From assembly GCA_009779925.1 (NCBI GenBank), contig WRAZ01000018.1, forward strand, positions 1-39,094: a DNA stretch of 39,094 nucleotides, given 5' to 3'. Source of the DNA: Chitinivibrionia bacterium. Its GTDB lineage: Bacteria > Fibrobacterota > Chitinivibrionia > Chitinivibrionales > Chitinivibrionaceae. The notes beneath the pieces were generated by a model. It searched no databases. It was not told the origin of the DNA and saw only the letters and a list, made by a program, of their open reading frames with translations. Both the position numbers and the translations under genes were made by a program. The first letter of the stretch is position 1. Every line of letters begins with the position of its first letter. This document shows positions 20,871-30,719 of this stretch, piece by piece.

Positions 20871-23450
20871 ATGAACCAAGAAAAATGGACTCAGAAAACT
20901 CAGGAGGCAATCCAAAGCGCTTACGGATACGCGGCGGCGAGCGGGCATCAGGAAATAGGGAATTGGCATATAATTAAGGCGCTTTTTTCCGATAACGACG
21001 GGACGATTGCAACTTTGTGCCAAAAATTAGGATTAAGCGCAAATTCGGTGATTGATTTTGCCGAAACTATGCTCAAAAAACTGCCTGTTGTCAGCGGCTC
21101 TGGAGCAAATTCCACCACTCTTTCGAGAGATGGAATGATTGCTTTGACCAAAGCCGAAGAAAAAGCAAAGAAAAACGGCGACGAATTTTTGAGCGTGGAG
21201 CATATATTTGAGGCGATTTTGGAAAATGCGGCGGACGTGCGCGATTATTTTTCGCGAAACGGAATAACCGCGGCAAACTTTGAGAAAGAATTAAAGGCAA
21301 TTCGCGGGAATAATCGCGTGGTATCGCAAAATCCCGAGCAAACGGACGGAGTTTTGCAAAAATACGCCATCGATTTAACGCAAAAAGCGGCGAAAGGACA
21401 ACTCGACCCTGTAATTGGTCGCGACGACGAAATTAGGCGCGTTATGAGAATTTTGTCGCGCAAAACCAAAAATAATCCCGTGCTTGTCGGCGACCCCGGG
21501 GTCGGAAAAACCGCCATTGCCGAAGGTTTGGCTATACGTATAATAAAAGGCGACGTTCCCGAAGGGCTGAAAGACAGAAAACTTTTGGCGTTGGATATGG
21601 GCGCGCTTATTGCGGGGGCAAAATTTCGCGGCGAATTTGAAGAGCGGCTTAAAGCAGTGCTCAAAGAAGTAAAAGAAAGCGACGGCGGCATAATTCTTTT
21701 TATCGACGAATTGCATACGGTCGTTGGCGCGGGCGCGGCGGAAGGCGCAATGGACGCGGGAAATCTGCTGAAACCTATGCTTGCTCGCGGCGAATTGCAC
21801 TGTATCGGCGCAACTACCAACGACGAATATCGCAAATATGTCGAAAAAGACGCGGCGTTGGAGCGCAGATTTCAGAAGGTTTTTGTGTCGCAACCGAGCG
21901 TTGAAGACACTGTTTCGATACTTCGCGGACTAAAAGAGCGCTACGAAAGCCACCACGGGATTGCTATTCGGGACTCGGCTTTGGTAGCGGCGGCAACGCT
22001 TTCGGACAGATATATCGCCGACAGATTTTTGCCCGACAAAGCTATTGACTTGGTCGATGAAGCGGCGGCGAAAGTTCGCACGGAAATCGATAGTTCACCT
22101 GTAGAAATCGACGAAGTAAACAGAACGGAATTACAGTTGCAGATTGAAATTGAAGGGCTGAAAAAAGAAAAAGACGATGTTTCAAAGCGCCGTCTCGAAG
22201 AAATAAAGAAAAAACTTGCCGAAGTCCAAGAGAAAAAACGAGATTTGACCGCTCGTTGGGAAGTGGAAAAACAGCGCGTGGAAAAATCGCAAAAAATCCG
22301 CAAAACGCTCGAAGAAAAACGTCTCGAACTCGAAAAAGCGGAGCGAAATTACGATCTTAACACGGCGGCGCAACTTAGGCACGGCGAAATACCAACTCTC
22401 GAAGAACAGCTGAAACGAGCGGAAATTGAGGCGGCAAGTCGTGAAAATAATCTTTTGCGCGAAGAAATAAGCGAGGAAGATATTGCCGCAATCGTTTCGC
22501 AATGGACGGGAATTCCCGTGAGCAAGTTGGTGCAAAGCGAAAAACAAAAACTGCTCGCTTTAACGGAACATTTGCACGAAAGAGTTGTCGGACAAGACGA
22601 GGCGGTTGATGTGGTGGCGCAGGCGGTTTTGCGGGCGAGAGCGGGGCTTAACGACCCAAATCGTCCCGTAGGAAGTTTTATGTTTTTGGGACCTACAGGC
22701 GTAGGAAAAACCGAACTTGCACGGGCTCTGGCGCAAAATTTATTCGACAGCGAAAAGGCGCTTATCAGAATTGATATGAGCGAGTATATGGAAAAACACG
22801 CAGTTGCTCGGCTCATAGGCGCGCCCCCCGGATATATCGGTTTTGACGACGGCGGTCAATTGACCGAGGCAGTTCGTCGTCGTCCGTATTCGGTGATTTT
22901 GTTTGACGAAATCGAGAAAGCGCATCCCGATACTTTTAACGTTTTGTTGCAACTTTTGGACGACGGACGACTTACCGACGGCAAAGGGAGAGCGGTGGAT
23001 TTTCGCAATACTATAGTTATTATGACGTCGAATTTGGCAAGCGACGTTATTGCCGAAAATGCGGACAGAGATTCAGTAGAATTTGCGGACGAGATTGACA
23101 ATGTTTTAAAGCAGCATTTCCGCCCCGAATTTTTGAACAGAATTGACGAGCGCGTGATTTTCACGTATTTGGATAAGGAGCAGTTGTCAAAAATTGTTGA
23201 AATGCAGATGGAGAACTTCCGCAAGCGCCTGAAGACTTTGCTCATAGAATTGAAAACCACGCCCGCGGCGCTCGAACTTATCGCCGAAACGGGTTATGAG
23301 CCGCAATACGGCGCAAGACCGATTAAGCGTACAATTCAGCGCCTTGTAGAGACTCCCGCTTCGCGAATGCTTATTTCGGGAGAACTAACGGCAGGAAAAA
23401 CTCTTGCATTAGACAGCAACGGTTTTGAGGTTGTATTGAAAGCGGAGTAA
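20871..23450 (+). CDS. clpB: ClpB protein disaggregase
   Basis: An 859-residue AAA+ disaggregase that works with DnaK to rescue aggregated proteins. Domain order: Clp-N repeats (1-150); AAA-1 with Walker [10 protein letters not shown] (about 207-215), Walker [10 protein letters not shown] and A-T-T-N-D-E-Y-R; the long coiled-coil M domain (about 395-525) containing [17 protein letters not shown], which marks ClpB rather than ClpC; and AAA-2 with Walker [12 protein letters not shown] (about 607-617) and G-A-P-P-G-Y-I-G-F pore loop. No ClpP-docking tripeptide loop is evident. AGGAGAAGG lies before the ATG. A sigma-54-type promoter rather than a heat-shock promoter precedes it, which is unusual. 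The McsA/McsB pair is encoded 1.6 kb away. Confidence 0.96.
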   Translation: MNQEKWTQKTQEAIQSAYGYAAASGHQEIGNWHIIKALFSDNDGTIATLCQKLGLSANSVIDFAETMLKKLPVVSGSGANSTTLSRDGMIALTKAEEKAKKNGDEFLSVEHIFEAILENAADVRDYFSRNGITAANFEKELKAIRGNNRVVSQNPEQTDGVLQKYAIDLTQKAAKGQLDPVIGRDDEIRRVMRILSRKTKNNPVLVGDPGVGKTAIAEGLAIRIIKGDVPEGLKDRKLLALDMGALIAGAKFRGEFEERLKAVLKEVKESDGGIILFIDELHTVVGAGAAEGAMDAGNLLKPMLARGELHCIGATTNDEYRKYVEKDAALERRFQKVFVSQPSVEDTVSILRGLKERYESHHGIAIRDSALVAAATLSDRYIADRFLPDKAIDLVDEAAAKVRTEIDSSPVEIDEVNRTELQLQIEIEGLKKEKDDVSKRRLEEIKKKLAEVQEKKRDLTARWEVEKQRVEKSQKIRKTLEEKRLELEKAERNYDLNTAAQLRHGEIPTLEEQLKRAEIEAASRENNLLREEISEEDIAAIVSQWTGIPVSKLVQSEKQKLLALTEHLHERVVGQDEAVDVVAQAVLRARAGLNDPNRPVGSFMFLGPTGVGKTELARALAQNLFDSEKALIRIDMSEYMEKHAVARLIGAPPGYIGFDDGGQLTEAVRRRPYSVILFDEIEKAHPDTFNVLLQLLDDGRLTDGKGRAVDFRNTIVIMTSNLASDVIAENADRDSVEFADEIDNVLKQHFRPEFLNRIDERVIFTYLDKEQLSKIVEMQMENFRKRLKTLLIELKTTPAALELIAETGYEPQYGARPIKRTIQRLVETPASRMLISGELTAGKTLALDSNGFEVVLKAE

Positions 23451-23461
23451 TGCGGAAATTG

Positions 23462-23537
23462 TGTAGGGGCGAAAAATCTTTCGCCCAATTACACGGATTT
23501 TGTTTTTAATTTGGGCGAAAGATTTTTCGCCCCTACA
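23462..23537. repeat. GTAGGGGCG long inverted repeat between convergent genes
   Basis: Two perfect 27-nt arms (23462-23488 and 23511-23537) beginning TGTAGGGGCGAAAAATC, with a 22-nt loop. It occupies nearly all the 91 nt between clpB and mlaD and probably stops transcription from both sides. Confidence 0.85.
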
Positions 23538-23541
23538 ATTT

Positions 23542-24450
23542 TTATTGCCAACGTCTCAAGAACAGTCGCAATCTGTGCGCTTCGGAAGTAATTTCTCCGA
23601 GTTCTCTTTGAATGCCTACCAACGATTGGTTGAGCGAGATAATGTCGATTTCATCGAATATGTCCACAAAATTTTGCGCGTCGCCGCCAATTCTTTGAAT
23701 TTTGGCAATATTTACAAGCATAGTATCCGCGACGTCTATAATTGTAGATGTTCTCTCTAAAATATCGGGAAGTTTTTCGTCAAATCTTTGCAAATCGGTG
23801 TTTAGGGTGTTATTAAGATTAGTTATTTTCTCTAAAATTTGCGGCAAATCTTTGTGCATATCAAACGAGAATGTGTTAAGGTTATCAAAAAAGCGGTCAA
23901 GCGTATTTTTGGTGTCGCTTACCCATTCTATAATTGATTTTGTAGTGTCGCTTCCGTGATGAATGTTGCCGACGAAAGCAATTGCAGTGTCAAGAAAATC
24001 TCGGAGTTCCATCATTCTGCCGAGCATATCGGAAATCCCCATAAAATATTCGCCCGAAAGCGTGTCTCTCTGGTTTACCAAAGGCGCGTCGGAAGGTCCG
24101 TTTTCCAAACATACAAGCCGTTCGCCGAAAATTCCCAAATCACCTATAAATAACCTGTATCCCTCGTGAATATCGACTGGTTTGCGCATATATATATCCA
24201 AGATTACGCGGTTCGGACCGAGTACTTTTATGCCCTTTACCATACCGACCTGATATCCGTTTATGGTGAAAGGGTCGTCAAATCTTAAATCGCCGACGTA
24301 TGGAAATTCCAAATGAAGCACATCAACTTTTGTGTTGTGCAGATAAAGCCATACCGCGCCCATACCGAAAATACCTAATATGGTGAATATAACTACGAAA
24401 TATCCGACCAATCGATATAATTTTAAGTTTTCCTGCTCTTCGTCTTCCAT
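23542..24450 (-). CDS. mlaD: MlaD/MCE-domain phospholipid-transport protein
   Basis: A 302-residue protein anchored by one N-terminal transmembrane helix (about 13-35) with a periplasmic MCE domain (about 42-125) showing F-x-x-V-G-D-L-R-F-D-D-P-F-T-I-N-G-Y-Q-V-G-M-V-K and G-I-F-G-E-R-L-V-C-L. The remaining 160 residues are helical/coiled-coil, as in MCE proteins that form periplasmic tunnels. It would bind lipids between the inner and outer membranes. GGAGAC precedes the ATG at 24450. No mlaE or mlaF gene is in the window, so the rest of the transporter may lie elsewhere. Orthology to MlaD itself rather than another MCE protein is not certain. Confidence 0.85.
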   Translation of the reverse strand: MEDEEQENLKLYRLVGYFVVIFTILGIFGMGAVWLYLHNTKVDVLHLEFPYVGDLRFDDPFTINGYQVGMVKGIKVLGPNRVILDIYMRKPVDIHEGYRLFIGDLGIFGERLVCLENGPSDAPLVNQRDTLSGEYFMGISDMLGRMMELRDFLDTAIAFVGNIHHGSDTTKSIIEWVSDTKNTLDRFFDNLNTFSFDMHKDLPQILEKITNLNNTLNTDLQRFDEKLPDILERTSTIIDVADTMLVNIAKIQRIGGDAQNFVDIFDEIDIISLNQSLVGIQRELGEITSEAHRLRLFLRRWQ

Positions 24451-24487
24451 TTGTCTCCAATCAATCCAAATAAAATTACTGTTTTTG

Positions 24488-24514
24488 TAAAGTTTCTCGG
24501 AAAATTGCCGATAA
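24488..24514 (+). promoter_or_regulatory. Sigma-28 (FliA) promoter of fliD
   Basis: TAAA (24488-24491), exactly 15 nt, then GCCGATAA (24507-24514): a perfect match to the FliA consensus. About 80 nt upstream of fliD. Confidence 0.85.
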
Positions 24515-24595
24515 ACACTAATGAATTAGGGATAAAATAATTATTTCCGCTACAAAAAAGGGATAGTTTGCGGAAAAAAAGAAAAGGAGGCTATT

Positions 24596-26380
24596 ATGGC
24601 TATTACTATGACAGGTACTTCGGGGATAGATGTATCAACAATTATTTCGCAACTTACTGCCATAAGGCAACAGGAAGTAACTCGAATTACCGACAGAAGA
24701 ACTACTGTTAACAGACAGTTGGACGCGTTCTCGAGAATGGGTTCGCAGTTGAATGAACTTCAAACCAGAGCCGCGGCGCTCAGTAATGTAAATAGTTTTA
24801 ATCAATTTAGAGCTACTTCTTCAAATGATTCTGCTGTCGGTATAACAACATCAGGTAGCAGTGTAAGTGCGGGATTTTTCTCGGTTCAGGTAACGCAACT
24901 TGCTCAGAGAGAAAAGTTGGGGAGCAGCGGAGAAGGAACCGGCAAGGTAGAAGATACGAATGCCGCGCTTAATATGTCGGGAACATTTAGTATTAACGGC
25001 GTTGAAATAGAAGTTCGCGAAACCGACACTCTCAACGATTTGCGCACAAGAATAAATAACGCTACTTCAACGGACGCAGACGGTAATATTACAAGAACTA
25101 ATGTAATGGCTTCGGTTATCCGTGCGGGTGATGGTGATTTTCGTTTGGTTTTGACCAACAATGATGGGGGAGCGGCAGGTATTGACATTGATGATGTCAG
25201 CGGAAATGTTTTGCAAAATCTTGGATTTTTAGATGCAAACGGCGACAAAGCTACACCTCTTGTAGCGGGGCAGGACGCAATATTCAGTATTAACGGTATT
25301 AATATGACATCAAATTCCAATACCGTAAGCGACAGAATTAACGGAATGACTTTTGAACTAAAAGAAATTACTACCGCTCCGGTTAATATCAACGTTTCCA
25401 GAGACGATCAGGCAATAACAAATAATGTTGAACAGCTTATACAAACCTTTAATGCAATGCTTCGTTTTGAAAGAGACAATACGGGCTTTACTCCGGGTGT
25501 AAATGGTGCAGACCCCACAAGAGGCGCGCTTTTCGGGGATTCTACCGTCAGAAACGTTAACCAAAGTTTGAGGGCGATTTTCCAACAAACCGTTAACTTT
25601 AACGGACAGCAAGTATCGCTTGCGCATTTCGGTATAACAACTAACCCTCAAACAGGCGATTTGCAATTTGACAAAGGCAAATTCGGAGAAATGCTGAGGA
25701 AGGATTTTGATGGTGTTGTTAGCGTTTTTGCAACAAGCGGAGTAAGTAGTAATGACCGTATAAGTCTTGGTAGAAATACAGGTAGCACACAAGAAGGCAC
25801 TTACGAACTCAGAGAGTTTATGGGAACAAGACAAGTTCCGAGAATGACGGGTGCGTATGAAGATGACGGCATTACTCCTCTTTACAAAGACGGTGAGCGC
25901 GTTATGGTTCAAGCTAAAGACGGAGATGACCTGCTTTGGGACGAAGAGCCTGTACAAACTTTCCAAATAAGATTGTTGAACGGCGGCGGAGATTGGGTAA
26001 CAGGAACAAGAAACGGTGAGGTTGTCACTTTTAGCGCAGGTCCTGCGGCAGGTATGTCTATTACGGCACCTATCGGTAGTAGCGGCGGTGTTGACGGTGA
26101 AATTTCTACGCTTACTTTTTCAAGAGGTCTTGCAGGTGCTGTTGAAACCCGCGTCAGACAGTTGACCGATTCCGTTGACGGCGTTATTGTAAGAAAAAGA
26201 GAGTCTCTCAACTCAAGAATAAGAAATATTGACAATCAAGTCGATATGGCACAACGAAGAGTGGACGCTTACAATGCTCGTTTGGTTATGCAATTTGCCA
26301 GAATGGAGCAAACGATGCTGTTGCTTAACAGTCAACAGTCAGCAATGTTTGCACAGTTGCCGCAACGGCAACAACAATAG
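24596..26380 (+). CDS. fliD: FliD, flagellar filament cap (hook-associated protein 2)
   Basis: A 594-residue cap protein on which flagellin subunits polymerise. The N-terminal FliD_N domain includes G-I-D-V-S-T-I-I-S-Q-L-T-A-I-R-Q-Q-E and a heptad-rich helix (about 8-60). The middle shows S-I-N-G-V-E-I-E-V and S-I-N-G-I-N-M-T-S repeats common in FliD, and the C-terminal coiled coil covers about 525-590 (R-R-V-D-A-Y-N-A-R-L-V-M-Q-F-A-R-M-E). AGGAGG precedes the ATG. A sigma-28 promoter lies upstream and a strong terminator downstream, so fliD can be transcribed on its own. Confidence 0.95.
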   Translation: MAITMTGTSGIDVSTIISQLTAIRQQEVTRITDRRTTVNRQLDAFSRMGSQLNELQTRAAALSNVNSFNQFRATSSNDSAVGITTSGSSVSAGFFSVQVTQLAQREKLGSSGEGTGKVEDTNAALNMSGTFSINGVEIEVRETDTLNDLRTRINNATSTDADGNITRTNVMASVIRAGDGDFRLVLTNNDGGAAGIDIDDVSGNVLQNLGFLDANGDKATPLVAGQDAIFSINGINMTSNSNTVSDRINGMTFELKEITTAPVNINVSRDDQAITNNVEQLIQTFNAMLRFERDNTGFTPGVNGADPTRGALFGDSTVRNVNQSLRAIFQQTVNFNGQQVSLAHFGITTNPQTGDLQFDKGKFGEMLRKDFDGVVSVFATSGVSSNDRISLGRNTGSTQEGTYELREFMGTRQVPRMTGAYEDDGITPLYKDGERVMVQAKDGDDLLWDEEPVQTFQIRLLNGGGDWVTGTRNGEVVTFSAGPAAGMSITAPIGSSGGVDGEISTLTFSRGLAGAVETRVRQLTDSVDGVIVRKRESLNSRIRNIDNQVDMAQRRVDAYNARLVMQFARMEQTMLLLNSQQSAMFAQLPQRQQQ

Positions 26381-26406
26381 TGTAATCAGACGTATGATTT
26401 GATATA

Positions 26407-26444
26407 AATTCGGCGATGTACCTATGCAACATCGCCGAATTTTT
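26407..26444 (+). terminator. Rho-independent terminator after fliD
   Basis: A 13-bp perfect stem AATTCGGCGATGT / ACATCGCCGAATT with a 9-nt loop, followed by TTTTT. It separates fliD from fliS. Confidence 0.9.
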
Positions 26445-26486
26445 GGGAAAAGTCGGTTTTAATCGAAAAAATCGCATAAATATGTT

Positions 26487-26501
26487 GCAATAATGTATTT
26501 T
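26487..26501 (+). promoter_or_regulatory. Promoter box, fliS
   Basis: GCAATAATGTATTTT, 33 nt before the fliS ATG, between the fliD terminator and fliS. It gives fliS a promoter independent of the sigma-28 one. Confidence 0.5.
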
Positions 26502-26534
26502 CTCAGTAAATTCTTTGTTAAAGGAGATAAAAAT

Positions 26535-26948
26535 ATGAACCAAGGCTACAACGCTTACAAGTCAGCTAATGTGGAGACCGCCGACAGAGGCAAACTGCTT
26601 GTTATGTGCTATGACGTTGCTATAAAGCACGGTACGGCAGTTTCAGAACTTCCGACGGACTTTAAACATATAGAGCAACGCAATAAGCATCTTTACAAAA
26701 TGAACGACGCTATTACCGAACTTATTTCATCATTAAATTTTGAAGTTGGCGGCGGTGAAATCGCCAATAATCTTTTTCGGCTTTACGAATATATGCAGTA
26801 TAGAATAAATCAGTCGATAGCTCACCCCGAAAACACCCACATAGTAGAAATATTGGGATATTTGACGGAACTTCGCGAAGCGTGGAAAGAAGCCGCACAG
26901 ACAGTAAGAATGTCGGCAAACGGTGATGTTGGATACGCGGCAGGCTAA
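26535..26948 (+). CDS. fliS: FliS, flagellin export chaperone
   Basis: A 137-residue helical-bundle chaperone that holds flagellin C-termini before export. Family pattern: N-A-Y-K-S-A-N-V-E-T-A-D-R-G-K-L-L-V-M-C-Y-D-V-A-I at the N-terminus and L-R-E-A-W-K-E-A near the end. AAGGAG precedes the ATG at 26535; an upstream in-frame ATG at 26493 would lie in the promoter region. The gene follows fliD, the usual order. Confidence 0.92.
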   Translation: MNQGYNAYKSANVETADRGKLLVMCYDVAIKHGTAVSELPTDFKHIEQRNKHLYKMNDAITELISSLNFEVGGGEIANNLFRLYEYMQYRINQSIAHPENTHIVEILGYLTELREAWKEAAQTVRMSANGDVGYAAG

Positions 26949-26972
26949 ATCTGAATTTAAGAAGGAATAAAA

Positions 26973-27344
26973 GTGTATAAAACTCAGTTTGAAATATTGC
27001 AGAAAATAGAAAAATTGTATTCGGACATAGTCCGAATTACAGCGCAAATCGACCTTGACAACGAAGGGTACGAGCAAATTCTCAGGCAAAGAGAAGAGCT
27101 TCTTAATGAAGTGGCACAACTTCAAAAGCAAAGAACGGGGCTTGAACTCGGAGCAAGCCAAGCGCAAATAAGCGAAGTTGAGCAAAAAATTCAAGCGCTT
27201 ATTTTGGCGGCTTTGTCTGATTCTGAGGTACTTATAGAAAAAGCGAAAGAATTGCACGACTCCCTTAAAAAAGAGATTTCGGGCGCGCAAAAATCAATGC
27301 AGGCGGCAAAGGCATACGCCGCCCACAGCAATTATCGTAAATAA
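26973..27344 (+). CDS. Coiled-coil flagellar chaperone-like protein (FlgN/FliT type)
   Basis: A 123-residue, almost entirely alpha-helical protein rich in Glu, Gln and Lys, with heptad-like spacing across about 5-110. The GTG at 26973 has AAGGAA upstream; it lies 24 nt after fliS. Position (fliD-fliS-this gene), size and helical make-up match FliT or FlgN export chaperones, but there is no diagnostic motif. Its stop codon abuts that of the convergent mtnP gene with no base between. Confidence 0.65.
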   Translation: MYKTQFEILQKIEKLYSDIVRITAQIDLDNEGYEQILRQREELLNEVAQLQKQRTGLELGASQAQISEVEQKIQALILAALSDSEVLIEKAKELHDSLKKEISGAQKSMQAAKAYAAHSNYRK

Positions 27345-28100
27345 TTATTGATTTCCGATTTTTGTAATCGTCGCTTCTAAAAGAGTGGTCACTTTACCTA
27401 CATTTTCAGTGAAAATTTCCACTATCGCATCCCACGAAACCGGCTCTTCGTCGGTTTTCCAGCAGTCGTAGTCCGTACTCATTGCAACCGCCGCGTACGG
27501 AACTTCGGCTTCGTTGGCGAGAGCCGCTTCGGTTGCGACAGACATATTTATTATTTCCGCGCCCCAAGAGCGAAACATATTTGATTCCGCGCGAGTTGAA
27601 AAACGAGGTCCTTCTATGGTTATAAGCGTGCCTGTTTTATGGTGTTTATAGCCTAATTTTGATACTTCTGCAATTAAAATGTTTCGCAGGTTTTCGTCAA
27701 AAGGCGTTGCCATCGGACAGTGTTTGGGGCTGCCTACTTCAAATTTTTCGTAGAAAGACATTTTCCGTTGCTTAGTGAAATCAATAAATTGGTCAATAAT
27801 CACCAAGTCGCCGCGTCCTATCTCTTCTTTGAGCGAGCCGACGGCAGTTGTCGCCAAAATGTGAGTGCAACCTGCGCGTTTCAGTGCGTTTATGTTTGCA
27901 CGATAATTTACGGTTGACGGTGTAATAGTATGTTCGCGCCCGTGTCGAGCAATCATAACTACCTTAACTCCGTTAATTGTTCCGTGTTTAAGGGGCGACG
28001 ACGGCGCTCCGTATGGTGTTGTAATAATTTCGTCTTTAGCGTCTTTTAAGATGTCGGGATTGTCAAGTCCGCTCCCGCCGATAATTCCGATAACTGCCAT
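27345..28100 (-). CDS. mtnP: S-methyl-5'-thioadenosine phosphorylase
   Basis: A 251-residue PNP/MTAP family 2 enzyme splitting methylthioadenosine with phosphate in methionine salvage. Motifs: phosphate loop G-I-I-G-G-S-G-L (around 5-12), A-R-H-G-R-E-H (around 52-58), I-T-I-E-G-P-R-F-S-T-R-A-E-S (around 158-171), M-S-V-A-T-E-A-A-L-A and S-T-D-Y-D-C-W-K. The D-Y-D-C-W motif is typical of MTAP rather than plain purine nucleoside phosphorylases. AAGGAG precedes the ATG at 28100. It lies 33 nt downstream of batE and may be cotranscribed with the bat genes. Confidence 0.9.
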   Translation of the reverse strand: MAVIGIIGGSGLDNPDILKDAKDEIITTPYGAPSSPLKHGTINGVKVVMIARHGREHTITPSTVNYRANINALKRAGCTHILATTAVGSLKEEIGRGDLVIIDQFIDFTKQRKMSFYEKFEVGSPKHCPMATPFDENLRNILIAEVSKLGYKHHKTGTLITIEGPRFSTRAESNMFRSWGAEIINMSVATEAALANEAEVPYAAVAMSTDYDCWKTDEEPVSWDAIVEIFTENVGKVTTLLEATITKIGNQ

Positions 28101-28133
28101 AATATTCTCCTTATTATAGATATTGTGTTTTTC

Positions 28134-28964
28134 TCAAATTCTTTCCACAAATTTTGATTGTACCCATCCGCTTAAGCCATTTGGAAGCGAGACAAAATAC
28201 CAATCGCCAGATGTATTTACAATTCTCAGAACCGTGCCTTCGTGCGCAGTGAAAATCGGTGTATTGCCTCTCGGCTCATTTACAGCACTGATTACTTCAA
28301 CCATAATAACAGCGCGAATATTGTTTTTTTGTATTTCGTATTTGATTTTTGCCGAAATTCCCAAAATAAACGTTATGACAAACAAAATCATAATAACATA
28401 AATTTTTAAGTTGCGCCGTTTGGGTGAAAAAAGTACAAAAGCTAAAAGCAAAACCATAAGAGCCGAAAGTGATAAAATAATTATTATCTGCGTTTCAAGC
28501 GTTAGCAAACTTTGAAAATCAATGAAAATTTTCTTAAAAAAGCCTGCTTCCTCTTCGACAAATTTATCGACTGTTTGCCGCCGCAAGAAGTTCAGATTTG
28601 CCAAAATATCGGGGTCTCGGGGCGCAAGGATTTTTGCTCGCTCCAAAAATAAAATCGCCGTACCGATGTCGCCGTTTCTGAACGCGCTGTTAGAAATATT
28701 GTACATAACCGCCGAATTTTCGCCGTGATGCTGTAAAATTTGCTTGTATAAAACAAGCGCGGCGTCGAAGTCTCTTTCGGAATAAAGGCGATTTGCTTTT
28801 TCAAACAGTTCGCGTTTGTCCGGGATTTGTTGTTGTAGCGTTTGTATCTGCAATTCCTGTATTTCGTGATTTTCTTGTATTGGCAATGCTTCGGATAAGT
28901 CTTGCGCTGAGACGTTAATCAACGCTAAAAACATCGTTAAAAGAAGCAGTGTTTTCTTTCTCAT
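28134..28964 (-). CDS. batE: BatE-like TPR/SH3 protein
   Basis: A 276-residue protein: signal peptide (about 1-21, ending V-S-A), two or three TPR motifs (about 50-135), two transmembrane helices (about 160-180 and 190-215), and a C-terminal SH3-like domain (V-I-S-A-V-N-E-P-R-G ... G-L-S-G-W-V-Q-S-K-F-V-E). The start at 28964 has AAGGAG and overlaps the batD stop by 4 nt (ATGA); a longer reading runs into batD. BatE works with the other Bat proteins in aerotolerance and envelope stress, mechanism not settled. Confidence 0.85.
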   Translation of the reverse strand: MRKKTLLLLTMFLALINVSAQDLSEALPIQENHEIQELQIQTLQQQIPDKRELFEKANRLYSERDFDAALVLYKQILQHHGENSAVMYNISNSAFRNGDIGTAILFLERAKILAPRDPDILANLNFLRRQTVDKFVEEEAGFFKKIFIDFQSLLTLETQIIIILSLSALMVLLLAFVLFSPKRRNLKIYVIMILFVITFILGISAKIKYEIQKNNIRAVIMVEVISAVNEPRGNTPIFTAHEGTVLRIVNTSGDWYFVSLPNGLSGWVQSKFVERI

Positions 28965-30718
28965 TTTATCTCCTTGTCGATGTTTTTCAAAATTTCGATA
29001 CTTTCTTTTGAGTGGTTTTTCTGTAAGTCGGATGACGCGTATCGTGCCATTTCTACGTTTCTGAAAAATGCGGTTAATTTTTGACAGACGGATTTGCTTA
29101 CGTTTCGGCTTTCGAGCAACTTTTCTATTTCGTCGTATTTCATTGAGCCGCACTCAACGCCTGTTTTGGCGCTTAAATATTTTAGAATTGCCGAAATTTC
29201 CGAGATTTTTCCTTTGTTTATGTCGCGAATTGCCGCCGAATATGCTTTACTGCGCTTTTGTTCGCTTGCGTCTTTCACGAAAAATATCGTTTTAAGTTTT
29301 GCTGAAATCAGAATTAAAGCAACCGCCCAAATTGACAAAAATACGTAAAAAAGCGTGCGCAACTCAAATTTTTGCCGAATATCGTTTGTGGAAAATTGCG
29401 TTTTTATGTAGCGAATATCGTCGCCCAGTGTTGCTATTTCGGTCTGTGTTAGGTGTCTTCTTGCCACGACCCTTTCTTCGTTGTTGCCTACAGCCTTAAC
29501 TGTGAAACTACCTGCGGAGGTTGTTCTGAATGTTGCGCTGTTTGGGTCAAACCACACAATATCGCGTATAGGAATATTAAAAGTTCCCTCTCTTTGAGGA
29601 ATTATTATCCACGAAAAATTTTTTGTAGTCATAATTCCGTTTTCGGTTGTGTCGCGTGTAATTCTTCGTTCGGGAGCAAAAATATTCAGGTTGGGAATTC
29701 TCTCCAATTCTATGTCGCCCAACATTGCGCTCGGCATTCTTCCGCTTAATGTCGCTCTCAATGTTATTGCTTCTCCGACGGCAACCGAGTCGGTGTTTAC
29801 GCTTGCAGTAAGCCGCACTTCGCCGACTATTCCGCTGAAATTTGCGGGGCGCGGGCGCGGAACATCGTTTACAGTAAACGAAAGCGATGGCGAATTTGTA
29901 CTTGTCTGCCTTTGACGAACGTTAAACATCCCGCCGAAAAAGCCGTCGAACGGGTCGCGCCCACCGCTTCTTTCTTCTGTGATATACGAAAGTTGTAGCG
30001 GCGGAACAGTAAATCTGCCCGTATCAAGCGGCACAAGATTGAACGGTAAATCATAGACAACGTGCGGCACTCCGTTTATGACTTCCTGCCTTGTTGCAGG
30101 CGAGTTGACAAGCGCGGATATGGTAAAATTTCCCGAAAGCGCTTCTTGTATGGAGTTCAAAAATCGGACATATCCATCGTTTGTAAGTTGAGCGCCCGAG
30201 CCTGCGCGAACTTGAATGCGCACGGTCATTCTTGCTTGTTCGCCCTTAAAAAGTGTGCTTCTTTCACGGATAAATCTAACGCTAACGGGACCAAGCTGTG
30301 CCGCAGGACGTTCGCCCGTGCTTACGTTAAACGTTATTGAATTGCTCGTCATTTGATTTCCGCCGATGTTAAGAGAAAGCGGCGGCAAGGTAATTTGCCC
30401 TTGCGAATTAAAGCGAATTTGATACATAAAGCGAGTGGTTGTGGTGTTTTCGGTAGTCCTTCTTCCGTTTACAATTGAAATGTTGGTCGAAGTTGATTGT
30501 GTTCTGTTTGCACTCAATACCGAAAAATTCTCGTTTTCGGCAAACTGCGGAATATTTACGGAAACCGCTCCGTTTGTTTGAAGTTCAAGCATAACCGAAG
30601 CGACATCGCCGACAGACGCATTTGTGTTGTTTGTTGTCATAGCAAAGCGTCTTACATCTTGGGAAAACACAAGTCCGACAAACAAAATTACTGCAAAAAT
30701 TATTTTCGCCATTCTCAT
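28961..30718 (-). CDS. batD: BatD-like protein
   Basis: A 585-residue exported protein: signal peptide (about 1-19), repeated Ig-like beta domains with the BatD pattern (G-D-V-A-S-V-M-L-E-L ... F-S-V-L-S; L-P-P-L-S-L-N-I-G; V-G-E-A-I-T-L-R-A-T-L-S-G), one transmembrane helix (around 455-475) and a cytoplasmic tail. The ATG at 30718 is chosen since it falls 1 nt after the batC stop and begins directly with the signal peptide. Length is normal for BatD (about 550-600). Confidence 0.88.
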   Translation of the reverse strand: MRMAKIIFAVILFVGLVFSQDVRRFAMTTNNTNASVGDVASVMLELQTNGAVSVNIPQFAENENFSVLSANRTQSTSTNISIVNGRRTTENTTTTRFMYQIRFNSQGQITLPPLSLNIGGNQMTSNSITFNVSTGERPAAQLGPVSVRFIRERSTLFKGEQARMTVRIQVRAGSGAQLTNDGYVRFLNSIQEALSGNFTISALVNSPATRQEVINGVPHVVYDLPFNLVPLDTGRFTVPPLQLSYITEERSGGRDPFDGFFGGMFNVRQRQTSTNSPSLSFTVNDVPRPRPANFSGIVGEVRLTASVNTDSVAVGEAITLRATLSGRMPSAMLGDIELERIPNLNIFAPERRITRDTTENGIMTTKNFSWIIIPQREGTFNIPIRDIVWFDPNSATFRTTSAGSFTVKAVGNNEERVVARRHLTQTEIATLGDDIRYIKTQFSTNDIRQKFELRTLFYVFLSIWAVALILISAKLKTIFFVKDASEQKRSKAYSAAIRDINKGKISEISAILKYLSAKTGVECGSMKYDEIEKLLESRNVSKSVCQKLTAFFRNVEMARYASSDLQKNHSKESIEILKNIDKEIK

Positions 30719-30719
30719 T

